Below, piece by piece: positions 1 through 8,496 of a DNA stretch of 63,365 bases. The position numbers were made by a program, and so were the translations under genes. Positions within the stretch are counted from its first letter, which is position 1, and every line of letters starts with the position of its first letter. The notes beneath the pieces are model-generated. The model worked only from the letters and a program-made list of their open reading frames with translations, made no database searches and was not told the origin of the DNA. The stretch lies in NCBI RefSeq assembly GCF_947499845.1, contig NZ_CANMPM010000017.1:1-63365 (forward strand), read 5' to 3'. This DNA comes from an uncultured Pseudokineococcus sp. (GTDB lineage Bacteria > Actinomycetota > Actinomycetes > Actinomycetales > Quadrisphaeraceae).

Positions 1-80
1 CGACAGGGGCGATCAGTCATACCGGACCTGGCGACCAGGAACCCCCTCGACGAGGGAGCGCGAGGAAGGTAACGGGGGGC

Positions 81-303
81 GACGTGTGGCCATGTCGCCC
101 CGGTGGGCCCCCTGCGGGGGGCGACGTGTGGCCATGTCGCCCCGGTGGGCCCCCTGCGGGGGCGACGTGTGGCCATGTCGCCCCGGTGGGCCCCCTGCGG
201 GGGCGATGTGTGGCCATGTCGTCCTCGGCGGCCCTCGTGAGGGCGACATGGCCACACGTCGTCCCGGGGAGCGGTGGCGTGGGGGCGACATGGCCACACG
301 TCG
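81..303. repeat. Intergenic tandem array A, 41-42 bp period, last two cores inverted
   Basis: The core GACGTGTGGCCATGTCG begins at 81, 123, 164 and (with one change) 205. Its reverse complement begins at 244 and 286, so all six cores are 39-42 bp apart. The direct units are filled by a GC-rich stretch that can pair with the GTCGCCCC/GGGGCGAC ends. The core is itself an imperfect palindrome around TGGCCA. The array lies just beyond the 3' end of xseA. Open frames across it are repeat translations and not genes. Nothing else is recognisable in 1-321. Confidence 0.9.
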
Positions 304-321
304 CCCCGGGGAGGGCGCGGG

Positions 322-1665
322 TCAGGCGAAGGGGTCGAGGACGCGGCCCTCGGCGTCCACCTGCGCCTCGACGTCGACGACGAGCTCGCCGGTGGCCAGG
401 CGCACGCGCAGCTGGTCGCCCGGGTCGGCCTCCAGGGAGCTGCGCAGGACGCGGCCGTCGGCGTCCTGCACGACGGCGTAGCCCCGCTCCAGGGTGGAGG
501 CGGGCGAGAGCGTGCGGACGGCGCGGCGCAGGCCGGCCATCTCGGCGGCGTCGCGCTCGAGGACGGCGGCCACGGCCCGTCGGGCCCGGGCCCGGGCCGC
601 CCCGACGGCCTCGCGCCGCTCGGCCAGGCCGCGGCCCGGGTCGGCGAGCACCGGGCGCGCCCGCAGCGACCGCACCTGGGCCGCCTCCGCGGTGAGCCGG
701 GCGTCGAGGGCGCGGCGCAGCCGGTCGCGGGCGCCGGCCACGCCCGCCAGCTCCTCGGCGACCGCGGGCACGACGCGGCGGCCGGCGTCGGTGGGGGTGG
801 ACGCGCGGACGTCGGCGACGAGGTCGAGCAGCGGGGAGTCGACCTCGTGGCCGATGGCGCTGACGACGGGCGTGCGGCAGGCCGCCACCGCGCGCACCAG
901 CGCCTCGTTGCTGAAGGGCAGGAGGTCCTCGAGCGAGCCGCCGCCGCGGGCCACGACGACGACGTCGACCTCGTCCGTCGCGTCGAGCTCGGCGATCGCG
1001 CGCGAGACCTGGGCGACGGCGTCGACGCCCTGGACGACCACCTCGCGGACCTCGAAGCGGACGCCGGGCCAGCGCCCGCGGGCCGTGACGAGGACGTCGT
1101 GCTCGGCGGCGCTCGCGCGCCCGCAGACGAGCCCCACGACGCGCGGCAGGAACGGCAGCGGCTTCTTGCGCTCGGCGGCGAAGAGGCCCTCGGCCGCCAG
1201 CACGCGCTTGAGCTCCTCGACGCGGGCGAGCAGCTCGCCGGCTCCCACGGGGCGGATCGCGTCGGCGCGCATCTGCAGGCTGCCCCGGCGCGCCCAGAAC
1301 TCGGGCGTCGCGCGGACGACGACGCGGGCGCCCTCGACGAGCGCGGGGCCGAGGGCGTCGAGGACGCGCACGGACGTGGTGACCGACAGGGACATGTCGA
1401 CGTCGGCGTCCCGCAGCACGCAGAAGGCGGTGGCCTGCCCCGGGCGGCGGGTGACCTGCACGAGCTGGCCCTCGACCCAGACGGTGGACATGCGGGCGAC
1501 GTAGTCGCCGATCTTGGCCGACAGCAGGCGCACGGGCCACGGCTGCTCCGCGGTGGTCGCCGCGGCCGTCGCCGGCAGGCTGCGACGGCCCCCGTCGCCG
1601 GCTCCGTCCGGGTCCACCTGCGCGCCTGGGCCGGCGGCGCGGTCCCGGCTCGGCTGCTGGCTCAC
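322..1665 (-). CDS. xseA: Exodeoxyribonuclease VII large subunit
   Basis: Catalytic subunit of exonuclease VII, which degrades single-stranded DNA from both ends with the small subunit XseB. An N-terminal OB-fold domain (about residues 40-140, including [20 protein letters not shown]) is followed by the catalytic domain with [15 protein letters not shown] and [13 protein letters not shown], then the helical C-terminus ending LERGYAVV. The length of 447 aa is normal. I chose GTG at 1665 because a TAGGGT -10 hexamer lies 7 bases upstream, implying a leaderless mRNA; an in-frame GTG at 1683 is upstream of that hexamer. Divergent from ispH. The usual neighbour xseB is not found in the 321 bp downstream, which hold repeat array A. 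Confidence 0.95.
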   Translation of the reverse strand: MSQQPSRDRAAGPGAQVDPDGAGDGGRRSLPATAAATTAEQPWPVRLLSAKIGDYVARMSTVWVEGQLVQVTRRPGQATAFCVLRDADVDMSLSVTTSVRVLDALGPALVEGARVVVRATPEFWARRGSLQMRADAIRPVGAGELLARVEELKRVLAAEGLFAAERKKPLPFLPRVVGLVCGRASAAEHDVLVTARGRWPGVRFEVREVVVQGVDAVAQVSRAIAELDATDEVDVVVVARGGGSLEDLLPFSNEALVRAVAACRTPVVSAIGHEVDSPLLDLVADVRASTPTDAGRRVVPAVAEELAGVAGARDRLRRALDARLTAEAAQVRSLRARPVLADPGRGLAERREAVGAARARARRAVAAVLERDAAEMAGLRRAVRTLSPASTLERGYAVVQDADGRVLRSSLEADPGDQLRVRLATGELVVDVEAQVDAEGRVLDPFA

Positions 1666-1672
1666 GCCGTCG

Positions 1673-1678
1673 ACCCTA
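1673..1678 (-). promoter_or_regulatory. xseA -10 hexamer, leaderless
   Basis: On the minus strand TAGGGT is followed after 7 bases by the GTG start of xseA, so transcription should begin at or within a base of the start codon. Confidence 0.6.
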
Positions 1679-1745
1679 CGCACGGCGCGCCGGTGCTCCG
1701 GGGACCCGCGCCTCCCGCGGCCGGGGGCGCGCGGGGAGCGCTGCG

Positions 1746-1751
1746 TACCCT
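1746..1751 (+). promoter_or_regulatory. ispH -10 hexamer, leaderless
   Basis: TACCCT is followed by the six bases GGAGGC and then the GTG start of ispH. This spacing leaves no room for a leader. The same GGAGGC spacer recurs before mrp. Confidence 0.6.
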
Positions 1752-1757
1752 GGAGGC

Positions 1758-2918
1758 GTGACCCCCGACCAGCGCCCCGAGCCCCCCGCCGCGCGTCCCG
1801 ACGCCGCGGGGAGGACCCCCGTGGACGGCGGAGACGCGCCGACCGGCGACGAGCACGAGGGCGCCGTGGCGTCCGGCGACGCCCGCGCCGAGCAGCAGGT
1901 CGCCGAGCACGGTGCGTCGTCGTCCGCGGCCGACGCGGCCGCCGCCGGTGACGGGTCGGGCCGCCGGGTGCTGCTCGCCGCGCCCCGGGGCTACTGCGCC
2001 GGCGTGGACCGCGCGGTCATCGCCGTGGAGAAGGCCCTGGAGCTGCACGGCAGCCCCGTCTACGTGCGCAAGGAGATCGTCCACAACAAGCACGTCGTCG
2101 CGACCCTCTCCGAGCGCGGCGCCGTCTTCGTCGACGAGACCGACGAGGTGCCCGAGGGCGCCACCGTCGTGTTCTCCGCGCACGGCGTGTCCCCGGCCGT
2201 GCACGCCTCGGCGGCGGAGCGGCAGCTGAAGACGATCGACGCGACGTGCCCGCTGGTGACGAAGGTGCACAAGGAGGCCGTGCGGTTCGCCAAGGACGAC
2301 TACGACATCCTCCTCGTCGGCCACGACGGGCACGAGGAGGTCGAGGGCACGGCGGGCGAGGCGCCCGAGCATGTCCAGCTCGTCGACGGGCCCGAGTCCG
2401 TCGACGCCGTCACGGTCCGCGACCCCGAGAAGGTCGTGTGGCTGAGCCAGACGACGCTGTCGGTCGACGAGACGATGCAGACGGTCGAGCGGCTGCGCGA
2501 GCGCTTCCCCACGCTGCAGGACCCGCCGAGCGACGACATCTGCTACGCCACCCAGAACCGCCAGGTGGCCGTCAAGAAGATCGCTCCGAGCTGCGACCTG
2601 CTCATCGTGGTGGGGTCGGCCAACTCCTCCAATTCCGTCCGCCTCGTGGAGGTCGGGCTGCAGCACGGGGCGAGGGCCGCCCACCGGGTGGACCACCGGG
2701 GCGAGGTCGACGAGGCGTGGCTCGAGGGCGTCACCACGGTGGGCGTCACCTCGGGCGCGTCGGTGCCCGAGATCCTCGTCACGGACCTCCTGGCCTGGCT
2801 CGCCGAGCGCGGCTTCGGCGACGTCGAGGAGGTCCGGACGGCGTCGGAGGACCTGCTCTTCTCCCTGCCCCGCGAGCTGCGCGCGGACCTCAAGGCCGCC
2901 GCCGCGATGAAGGCCTGA
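1758..2918 (+). CDS. ispH: 4-hydroxy-3-methylbut-2-enyl diphosphate reductase
   Basis: Last enzyme of the MEP isoprenoid pathway, a [4Fe-4S] reductase making IPP and DMAPP from HMBPP. The three cluster cysteines are visible at about 80 ([11 protein letters not shown]), 164 ([13 protein letters not shown]) and 262 ([10 protein letters not shown]), with the substrate-site SANSSNS and TSGAS motifs further on. The first ~67 residues are a low-complexity, Ala/Asp/Glu-rich extension ahead of the conserved [10 protein letters not shown]. The GTG start is placed by the leaderless -10 element. Divergent from xseA, as in M. tuberculosis (Rv1108c/Rv1110). Confidence 0.97.
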   Translation: MTPDQRPEPPAARPDAAGRTPVDGGDAPTGDEHEGAVASGDARAEQQVAEHGASSSAADAAAAGDGSGRRVLLAAPRGYCAGVDRAVIAVEKALELHGSPVYVRKEIVHNKHVVATLSERGAVFVDETDEVPEGATVVFSAHGVSPAVHASAAERQLKTIDATCPLVTKVHKEAVRFAKDDYDILLVGHDGHEEVEGTAGEAPEHVQLVDGPESVDAVTVRDPEKVVWLSQTTLSVDETMQTVERLRERFPTLQDPPSDDICYATQNRQVAVKKIAPSCDLLIVVGSANSSNSVRLVEVGLQHGARAAHRVDHRGEVDEAWLEGVTTVGVTSGASVPEILVTDLLAWLAERGFGDVEEVRTASEDLLFSLPRELRADLKAAAAMKA

Positions 2919-2941
2919 CGCCCCGACCCCGCCCCTCGGCC

Positions 2942-3045
2942 TCGAAAGGCGACGCACTCCCCCTCGAGTAGCCCTCAGGACGTCGAAAGGCTACGAATCC
3001 CGTCCTGGAGGGCTCTCGGGACGTCGGAAGGCTACGAAGTACGCC
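2942..3045. repeat. Tandem array B, left part (about 41 bp period)
   Basis: Three degenerate copies of a TCGAAAGGCTACGAA core start at 2942, 2983 and 3024, 41 bp apart. They fill the convergent gap between ispH and rmuC. The same family in the same orientation reappears on the far side of rmuC at 4380-4545. Confidence 0.85.
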
Positions 3046-3060
3046 CAGCGGTGCCGTCCC

Positions 3061-4323
3061 TCAGCCGGCGCGGCGGGTCGCTTCCGTGCCGCCCGGGCGC
3101 TCCCGCCGGTCGGTGGCGTCGGACGTGCCGCGGTCGTCGAGGTCGGCCACGAGCTCCGGGGCCGTGAGCGGCCGCGGCGCGTCGACGAGGGGCTCGGGCG
3201 CCGGCAGGTCGTCCTCGACGAGACCCATGTCGGCGAGGCGCCGCGCCGAGACGAGGACGCGCCGCTCGAGGGTGCCGACCAGGCCGTTGTAGTCCTCCAC
3301 GGCCCGGTGCAGAGAGCGTCCGAGGGCTGACGTGCCGCGGCCCAGGGTCCCGAGGCGGCGGTGGAGCTCGCGGCCCGTGTCGAGCAGGGCGCCGGCGCTG
3401 CCCGCGAGGGCGTCCTGCTGCCAGGTCGCCGCGACCGTGCGCAGGAGCGCGAGCAGCGTGGTGGGCGTCGCGAGGACGACGCCGCGGCCCATGGCGTGCT
3501 CGAGCAGCGCGGGGTCGGCCTCGCACGCCGCCGCGAGGAAGGACTCGCCGGGCACGAAGCACACGACGAGCTCGGGCGCCGGGGCGAAGGCCTCCCAGTA
3601 GCGCTTGCCGGCGAGGTCGTCGACGTGGCCCCGCAGCGCCCGGGCGTGGGCGGCGGCCGCGGCCTGCTGACGGCGCACCGCCGCGCCCGGGTCCTCGCCC
3701 GGCCGGGCGGCCTGGGCGGCCTCGAGGAAGGCGGCGAGCGGCGCCTTGGCGTCGACGACGACGCTCTTGCCCCCGGGCAGCCGGACGACGGCGTCCGGCC
3801 GGACGCGCCCGCCGTCCGCCCCGGGCGCCGTGGCCTGGTGCTCGACGTCGACGCGGTCGAGCATCCCGGCGTGCTCGACGACGCGGCGCAGCTGGACCTC
3901 GCCCCAGGCACCGCGGGCGCTCGGGCTGCGCAGCGCGCCGGCCAGGGCCGTCGTCTCGGTGCGCAGCGCCTCGCCGGAGCGGCGGACGGCCTCGAGCTGG
4001 GCCTCCAGGCGGCCCACCTGGGAGGCGCGCTCGGCCTCCAGTGAGCCGACGGTGCGCTCCACGCGCGCCAGGCTGCTCGTGAGCGGCGCCAGACCCAGGG
4101 CCAGCTCGTGCTCGTCCTCGCGGGCCGCCTCGGACGTCCGCGCCCGCTCGAGGGCCGCGTCGCGCTCGGCGACCGCCCTCGCCAGGGCGAGCTCGCCGTC
4201 GCGGCGCCCCTCGGCGGCGCCCCGCCGCACCCCCGCCCGGTGCGCCGCGAGCGCGGAGCCGCCGACGAGGGCGGCGAGCACGAGGGCGGCGACGAGGGCG
4301 ACCGCGAGCGTGGACGACGTCAT
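3061..4323 (-). CDS. rmuC: DNA recombination protein RmuC homolog
   Basis: RmuC proteins are membrane-anchored, nuclease-fold proteins that limit inversions at short inverted repeats; the biochemical activity is poorly defined. The 420-aa product has an N-terminal transmembrane segment (about residues 5-25), an Ala/Arg/Glu-rich coiled coil (about 30-130) and the RmuC domain, seen in GAWGEVQLRRVVE, VRLPGGKSVVVDAKAPL and ATPTTLLALLRTVA. The C-terminal 40 residues are polar and probably disordered. ATG start at 4323. The gene is flanked on both sides by direct copies of repeat family B, which is notable for a gene linked to repeat-mediated rearrangement. Confidence 0.9.
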   Translation of the reverse strand: MTSSTLAVALVAALVLAALVGGSALAAHRAGVRRGAAEGRRDGELALARAVAERDAALERARTSEAAREDEHELALGLAPLTSSLARVERTVGSLEAERASQVGRLEAQLEAVRRSGEALRTETTALAGALRSPSARGAWGEVQLRRVVEHAGMLDRVDVEHQATAPGADGGRVRPDAVVRLPGGKSVVVDAKAPLAAFLEAAQAARPGEDPGAAVRRQQAAAAAHARALRGHVDDLAGKRYWEAFAPAPELVVCFVPGESFLAAACEADPALLEHAMGRGVVLATPTTLLALLRTVAATWQQDALAGSAGALLDTGRELHRRLGTLGRGTSALGRSLHRAVEDYNGLVGTLERRVLVSARRLADMGLVEDDLPAPEPLVDAPRPLTAPELVADLDDRGTSDATDRRERPGGTEATRRAG

Positions 4324-4379
4324 GGCGCGCAGCGTGGCAGCGACCCCCGACAGCCCGACCCCCCGACAGCCCCGGGAGG

Positions 4380-4545
4380 TCGAACGGCTACGAAGTCCGC
4401 GTGAGGGAATTCCGAGGACGTCGAAAGGCTACGAACTCCGTCTCTCGGACCCCGGGGGGCGTCGAGAGGCCACGAACTCCGCCTCTCGGACCTCGTGGGG
4501 CGTCGAGAGGCCACGAACTCCGCCCGAAGGCGTCGAGGCCGGCCG
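4380..4545. repeat. Tandem array B, right part (41 bp period)
   Basis: Cores of the TCGAAAGGCTACGAACTCC type start at 4380, 4421, 4462 and 4503, exactly 41 bp apart, with a truncated copy at about 4533. They lie between the rmuC start and the divergent methyltransferase start, so these copies are promoter-proximal. They have the same orientation as the copies at 2942-3045. Confidence 0.88.
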
Positions 4546-4581
4546 GGCGGGGGTGACCGGGTGCGCTGGCAGGGTGGGCCG

Positions 4582-5187
4582 GTGACCGCGCCGGACCCCG
4601 CACCCGCCAACCGCTGGCTCGCCGAGACGGGCGGCACGAGCGGGGCCGAGTACGCCGCCCGCTTCGCCGAGCTCGAGGCCGCGGGGGAGGACGTCCACGG
4701 GGAGGCCGCCGCCGTCGACGCGCTGCTGCCCCGCGGGGCGCGGGTCCTCGACGCCGGCTGCGGCACCGGGCGCGTGGCGCTCGAGCTGGCCCGCCGGGGC
4801 CACCGAGTCACCGGCGTCGACGTCGACGCCTCCATGCTCGCCGAGGCCCGCCGGGCGGACCCCTCGGCGCGGTGGGTGCTGGGCGACCTCCTCGAGGTCG
4901 GGAGCGAGGACGTCGGCGCCCCGCTGGACGCCGCCGTCCTCGCCGGCAACGTGCTCGTCTACCTGGCCCCCGGCACCGAGGCCGGTGCCGTCGCCCGCCT
5001 CGCCGGCTGGCTGCGCCCGGGCGGGCTCCTCGTCGCGGGCTTCGCCGCGGACCGCCACGTCGCCCCCGCCGACCTCGAGCGCTGGGCCGCCGCCGCCGGG
5101 CTCGAGCCGGTGGCGTCCTGGGGCGGGTGGGCCGGGGAGCCCCCGGGCGGTGGGTGGAGCGTGCAGGTGCACCGCCGCTCCTCGTGA
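4582..5187 (+). CDS. Class I SAM-dependent methyltransferase
   Basis: A small Rossmann-fold methyltransferase of 201 aa. Motif I is VLDAGCGTGRVALEL and the acidic end of strand 2 is GVDVDASML, followed by LAGNVLVYL and [12 protein letters not shown]. It resembles the UbiE/BioC-like methyltransferase 25 group; the substrate cannot be told. I use GTG 4582, which has CAGGGT six bases upstream (a weak leaderless arrangement); an in-frame GTG at 4561 would add seven residues. Repeat array B lies directly upstream and ychF follows on the same strand. Confidence 0.85.
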   Translation: MTAPDPAPANRWLAETGGTSGAEYAARFAELEAAGEDVHGEAAAVDALLPRGARVLDAGCGTGRVALELARRGHRVTGVDVDASMLAEARRADPSARWVLGDLLEVGSEDVGAPLDAAVLAGNVLVYLAPGTEAGAVARLAGWLRPGGLLVAGFAADRHVAPADLERWAAAAGLEPVASWGGWAGEPPGGGWSVQVHRRSS

Positions 5188-5303
5188 CGCCCCGCCCCCC
5201 GCGACGACCCGTCCCGCGCGGTGGGCGGGCCACGGCCGTCCGCCCCCGGCGGCTCCGCGGCGCCGGCCCGCCCCGGCGGCTGGGGCCGGCCCGCCGCGCC
5301 CCG

Positions 5304-5309
5304 TAGGCT
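5304..5309 (+). promoter_or_regulatory. ychF -10 hexamer
   Basis: TAGGCT ends nine bases before the GTG start of ychF, so any leader is at most two or three bases. Confidence 0.45.
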
Positions 5310-5318
5310 CCCGTTCCC

Positions 5319-6404
5319 GTGGCTCTCACCCTCGGCATCGTCGGACTGCCCAACGTCGGCAAGTCGACCCTCTTCAACGCCCTGACGCGCAACGACGCCC
5401 TGGCGGCGAACTACCCGTTCGCGACGATCGAGCCGAACGTCGGCGTCGTCCCCCTTCCGGACCCGCGGCTCAAGGTCCTGGCCCGGATCTCGGGCAGCGA
5501 GAAGGTGCTGCCCGCCACGGTGTCCTTCGTCGACATCGCGGGCATCGTCAAGGGCGCCTCGGAGGGGGAGGGGCTTGGCAACAAGTTCCTCGCGAACATC
5601 CGCGAGGCGGACGCGATCTGCCAGGTCGTCCGCGTCTTCGCCGACCCCGACGTCGTCCACGTCGACGGCCGCGTGGACCCGGCGTCCGACATCGAGACCA
5701 TCGCCACCGAGCTCGTCCTCGCCGACCTGCAGACCCTCGAGCGCGCGGTCCCGCGCCTCGAGAAGGAGGTCAAGGGCAAGAAGGCCGACCCGGCCGTCCT
5801 CGCGGCCGCGCAGGCCGCCGTCGCCGTCCTCGAGCGCGGCACGGCGCTGAGCCACGCCGGCCCGGGCGACGACGTCGACCTCGACCTGCTGCGCGACCTC
5901 ACGCTGCTGACGACCAAGCCCTTCGTCTACGTCTTCAACACCGACGAGGCGGGCCTGGCCGACACGGCCCGCCGCGCCGAGCTGGAGGCCCTCGTGGCGC
6001 CGGCCGGGTGCGTGTTCCTCGACGCGGCCGTCGAGTCCGAGCTGGTCGAGCTCGACCCGGACGACGCCGCCGAGCTCCTCGCCTCCACCGGGCAGGAGGA
6101 GTCCGGTCTCGACCAGCTGGCGCGCGTCGGCTTCGAGGTCCTCGGCCTGCAGACCTACCTGACGACCGGCCCCAAGGAGTCGCGCGCCTGGACCATCCGG
6201 CGCGGCTGGACGGCGCCGCAGGCGGCGGGCGTCATCCACACCGACTTCCAGCGCGGCTTCATCAAGGCCGAGGTCGTCTCCTACGACGACCTCATTGACG
6301 CCGGCTCCCACGCCGAGGCCAAGGCGCGGGGCAGGGTGCGCATCGAGGGCAAGGACTACGTCATGGCCGACGGCGACGTCGTGGAGTTCCGCTTCAACGT
6401 CTGA
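5319..6404 (+). CDS. ychF: Redox-regulated ribosome-associated ATPase YchF
   Basis: Obg-family P-loop protein of 361 aa, the family's usual length. The P-loop is GLPNVGKST, the G3-type motif is [10 protein letters not shown], and the G4 position reads FNTDEAG instead of NKxD. The YchF/OLA1 family accordingly prefers ATP. A coiled-coil insert (about residues 125-200) and a C-terminal TGS domain ([16 protein letters not shown], end VEFRFNV) complete the architecture. It binds ribosomes and acts in stress and translation control. It lies near ispH as in many actinobacteria. Confidence 0.97.
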   Translation: MALTLGIVGLPNVGKSTLFNALTRNDALAANYPFATIEPNVGVVPLPDPRLKVLARISGSEKVLPATVSFVDIAGIVKGASEGEGLGNKFLANIREADAICQVVRVFADPDVVHVDGRVDPASDIETIATELVLADLQTLERAVPRLEKEVKGKKADPAVLAAAQAAVAVLERGTALSHAGPGDDVDLDLLRDLTLLTTKPFVYVFNTDEAGLADTARRAELEALVAPAGCVFLDAAVESELVELDPDDAAELLASTGQEESGLDQLARVGFEVLGLQTYLTTGPKESRAWTIRRGWTAPQAAGVIHTDFQRGFIKAEVVSYDDLIDAGSHAEAKARGRVRIEGKDYVMADGDVVEFRFNV

Positions 6405-6662
6405 CCCGCACCGCCCGCCCCGTCGCCCCCGACCGTGACGCGGGTCGCCGCGGCGACCACCGGGCGGCGCCCAGGCGTCGCGCAGCCGACGCCCAGGCGG
6501 CCGGGAGGAGGCGCCCGTGCGGTCACGGACAGGTCTCTTTCTGGTCACAGCACCCACGAGACGCCGGTGGCTGCCGCTCGCGGGCCCGGCGGGTGCTTAT
6601 CGTCTGCGCCAGCCGGGGTGCTGAGCGCGCCCCTGCCACCACACCCCACGAGGAGGAACCAC

Positions 6663-8339
6663 ATGCGCGTCCCCACGCGGACCACGCGCGCCATGGCCAT
6701 CGCGATGGCCGGCGTCTTCGCCCTCAGCGCCTGCGGCGGCTCGGACGACGGCGGCGGCTCGGGCGACGGCGCCACCGGCGGCGGCGCCGGTGACCCGGAC
6801 GCCACCTGGAGCATGTACATCGGCCAGCCGGAGAACCCGCTCGTCCCGGGCAACACGTCCGAGACCGAGGGCGGCCAGGTCGTCGACTCGCTCTGGACCG
6901 GCCTCGTCCAGTACTCCCGCGAGGACACCTCGGTCGAGTACACCGGCGTCGCCGAGTCGATCGAGTCCGACGACCAGCAGACCTGGACGATCACCCTCAA
7001 GGACGGGTGGACGTTCCACGACGGCACCGACGTCACGGCCAGCAGCTTCGTGGACGCGTGGAACTACACCGCGCTGAGCGACAACGCGCAGCAGAACTCG
7101 TACTTCTTCGGCAACATCGAGGGCTACGACGACCTGCAGGCGGAGACGGACGACGAGGGCAACGTCGTGGCCCCGCCGGCGGCCACGGAGATGAGCGGGC
7201 TCGAGGTCGTCGACGACCAGACCTTCACGGTCACCCTCACCAGCCCCTTCGCGCAGTTCCCGCTGACGCTCGGGTACACGGCCTTCTACCCGATGTCGCA
7301 GGCCTTCCTCGACGACCCCGAGGGCATGGCGACCGAGACGCCCATCGGCAACGGCCCGTTCATGGCCGAGGCACCCCTGTCCGACGGCCAGGGCATCGAC
7401 CTCGTGCGCTACGACGACTACGCCGGTGAGGACGCCGCGCAGTCCGGCGGCGTGAGCTACCGCATCTACACGGACGTCAACACGGCCTACAACGACGTCC
7501 AGGGCGGCAACCTCGACCTCGTCGACTCCATCCCGCCGGACGCCATCGCGTCGGCGCAGGACGTCTTCGGCGACCGGTACCTCGAGTCCCCCTCCTCGAG
7601 CTTCCAGTACCTCGGCTACCCGCTGTACGACCCCCGCTTCGAGGACGTGCGCGTCCGCCAGGCGATGTCCATGGCCATCGACCGGGACGCCATTAGCCAG
7701 GCCATCTTCCAGGGCAGCCGCACGGCCGCCGACGACTTCGTGTCGCCGGTCGTCAACGGCTACCGCGAGGGCGCCTGCGAGTACTGCCAGTACGACCCGG
7801 AGGCGGCCGCGGCCCTGCTCGCGGAGACCGACTTCGACACCTCGCAGCCCATCGAGCTGTGGTTCAACTCGGGCGCCGGCCACGACGCGTGGGTGCAGGC
7901 GGTGGGCAACCAGCTCCGCGACAACCTGGGCGTCGACTACACCCTGCGGGGCGACCTCGACTTCGCCCAGTACCTGCCGCGCGGCGACGACAAGGGCTTC
8001 ACCGGCCCGTTCCGCTCCGGCTGGGTGATGGACTACCCCTCCATGCAGAACTACCTCGAGCCGCTCTTCTCCACCGGGGCCCAGCCGCCGGCGGGCTCGA
8101 ACAACACCTTCTACAGCAGCGAGGAGTTCGACTCGCTGCTGCAGCAGGGCAACTCGGCCGCGACGGACGACGAGGCCGTCGAGCTGTACCAGCAGGCGGA
8201 CGACGTCCTCCTCGAGGACATGCCGGCCATCCCGATGTTCTTCTCCGTCGTCCAGAGCGTCTGGTCGGAGAACATCAGCAACGTCTACGTCGACCCCTTC
8301 ACCCGGGTCGACGCGGCGGCCGTCACGGTCAACAGCTGA
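6663..8339 (+). CDS. ABC transporter substrate-binding lipoprotein, SBP family 5
   Basis: Solute-binding component of a peptide/nickel-type (Dpp/Opp) importer, anchored outside the membrane by lipid. A short signal peptide ends in the lipobox LSAC, with the cysteine near residue 23, followed by a Gly/Asp/Ser linker typical of actinobacterial lipoproteins. The mature region has SBP-5 features such as FHDGTDVTASSFVDAWNYT, IGNGPFM and VRQAMSMAIDRDAI. ATG 6663 has a strong GAGGAGGAA ribosome site. First gene of a five-gene operon; a strong palindrome separates it from the permease genes, which is usual where the binding protein is made in excess. The substrate (oligopeptide or other) cannot be named. 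Confidence 0.93.
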   Translation: MRVPTRTTRAMAIAMAGVFALSACGGSDDGGGSGDGATGGGAGDPDATWSMYIGQPENPLVPGNTSETEGGQVVDSLWTGLVQYSREDTSVEYTGVAESIESDDQQTWTITLKDGWTFHDGTDVTASSFVDAWNYTALSDNAQQNSYFFGNIEGYDDLQAETDDEGNVVAPPAATEMSGLEVVDDQTFTVTLTSPFAQFPLTLGYTAFYPMSQAFLDDPEGMATETPIGNGPFMAEAPLSDGQGIDLVRYDDYAGEDAAQSGGVSYRIYTDVNTAYNDVQGGNLDLVDSIPPDAIASAQDVFGDRYLESPSSSFQYLGYPLYDPRFEDVRVRQAMSMAIDRDAISQAIFQGSRTAADDFVSPVVNGYREGACEYCQYDPEAAAALLAETDFDTSQPIELWFNSGAGHDAWVQAVGNQLRDNLGVDYTLRGDLDFAQYLPRGDDKGFTGPFRSGWVMDYPSMQNYLEPLFSTGAQPPAGSNNTFYSSEEFDSLLQQGNSAATDDEAVELYQQADDVLLEDMPAIPMFFSVVQSVWSENISNVYVDPFTRVDAAAVTVNS

Positions 8340-8361
8340 CCCGGGGTAACCTCGACCGCTC

Positions 8362-8411
8362 CTCACGCCAGGGGTGCGGGTCCCGCGGGACCCGCACCCC
8401 TGGTGCGTGAG
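8362..8411 (+). terminator. Strong stem-loop between binding-protein and permease genes
   Basis: Bases 8368-8403 form a 36-bp perfect palindrome centred on TCCCGCGGGA, extended by a further CTCACG/CGTGAG pairing with a two-base bulge. There is no T-run. It lies 28 bases after the stop of the binding-protein gene and is best read as an attenuator or mRNA-stabilising processing site that lowers downstream expression. Confidence 0.8.
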
Positions 8412-8496
8412 GGCACCGGCGAGGGCGCCCCTCGGGCCCCTCGTCGGCCAGCTCCAGCGCCGACCCTCCGCCGGCGCCCGACCCGAGGAGGGACCT

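Noticed and set aside
13-297. Repeat-encoded open frames in array A as a short repetitive protein
   Set aside because: Frames exist on several strands and consist only of the tandem unit, with no ribosome site or promoter.
81-303. CRISPR-like array
   Set aside because: Units are contiguous and similar throughout, there are no unique spacers, two cores are inverted, and no cas genes are present.
6404-6662. Riboswitch or small RNA before the peptide-binding protein
   Set aside because: No recognisable aptamer pattern or conserved stem seen; only a possible TATCGT -10 at 6598 without a -35.
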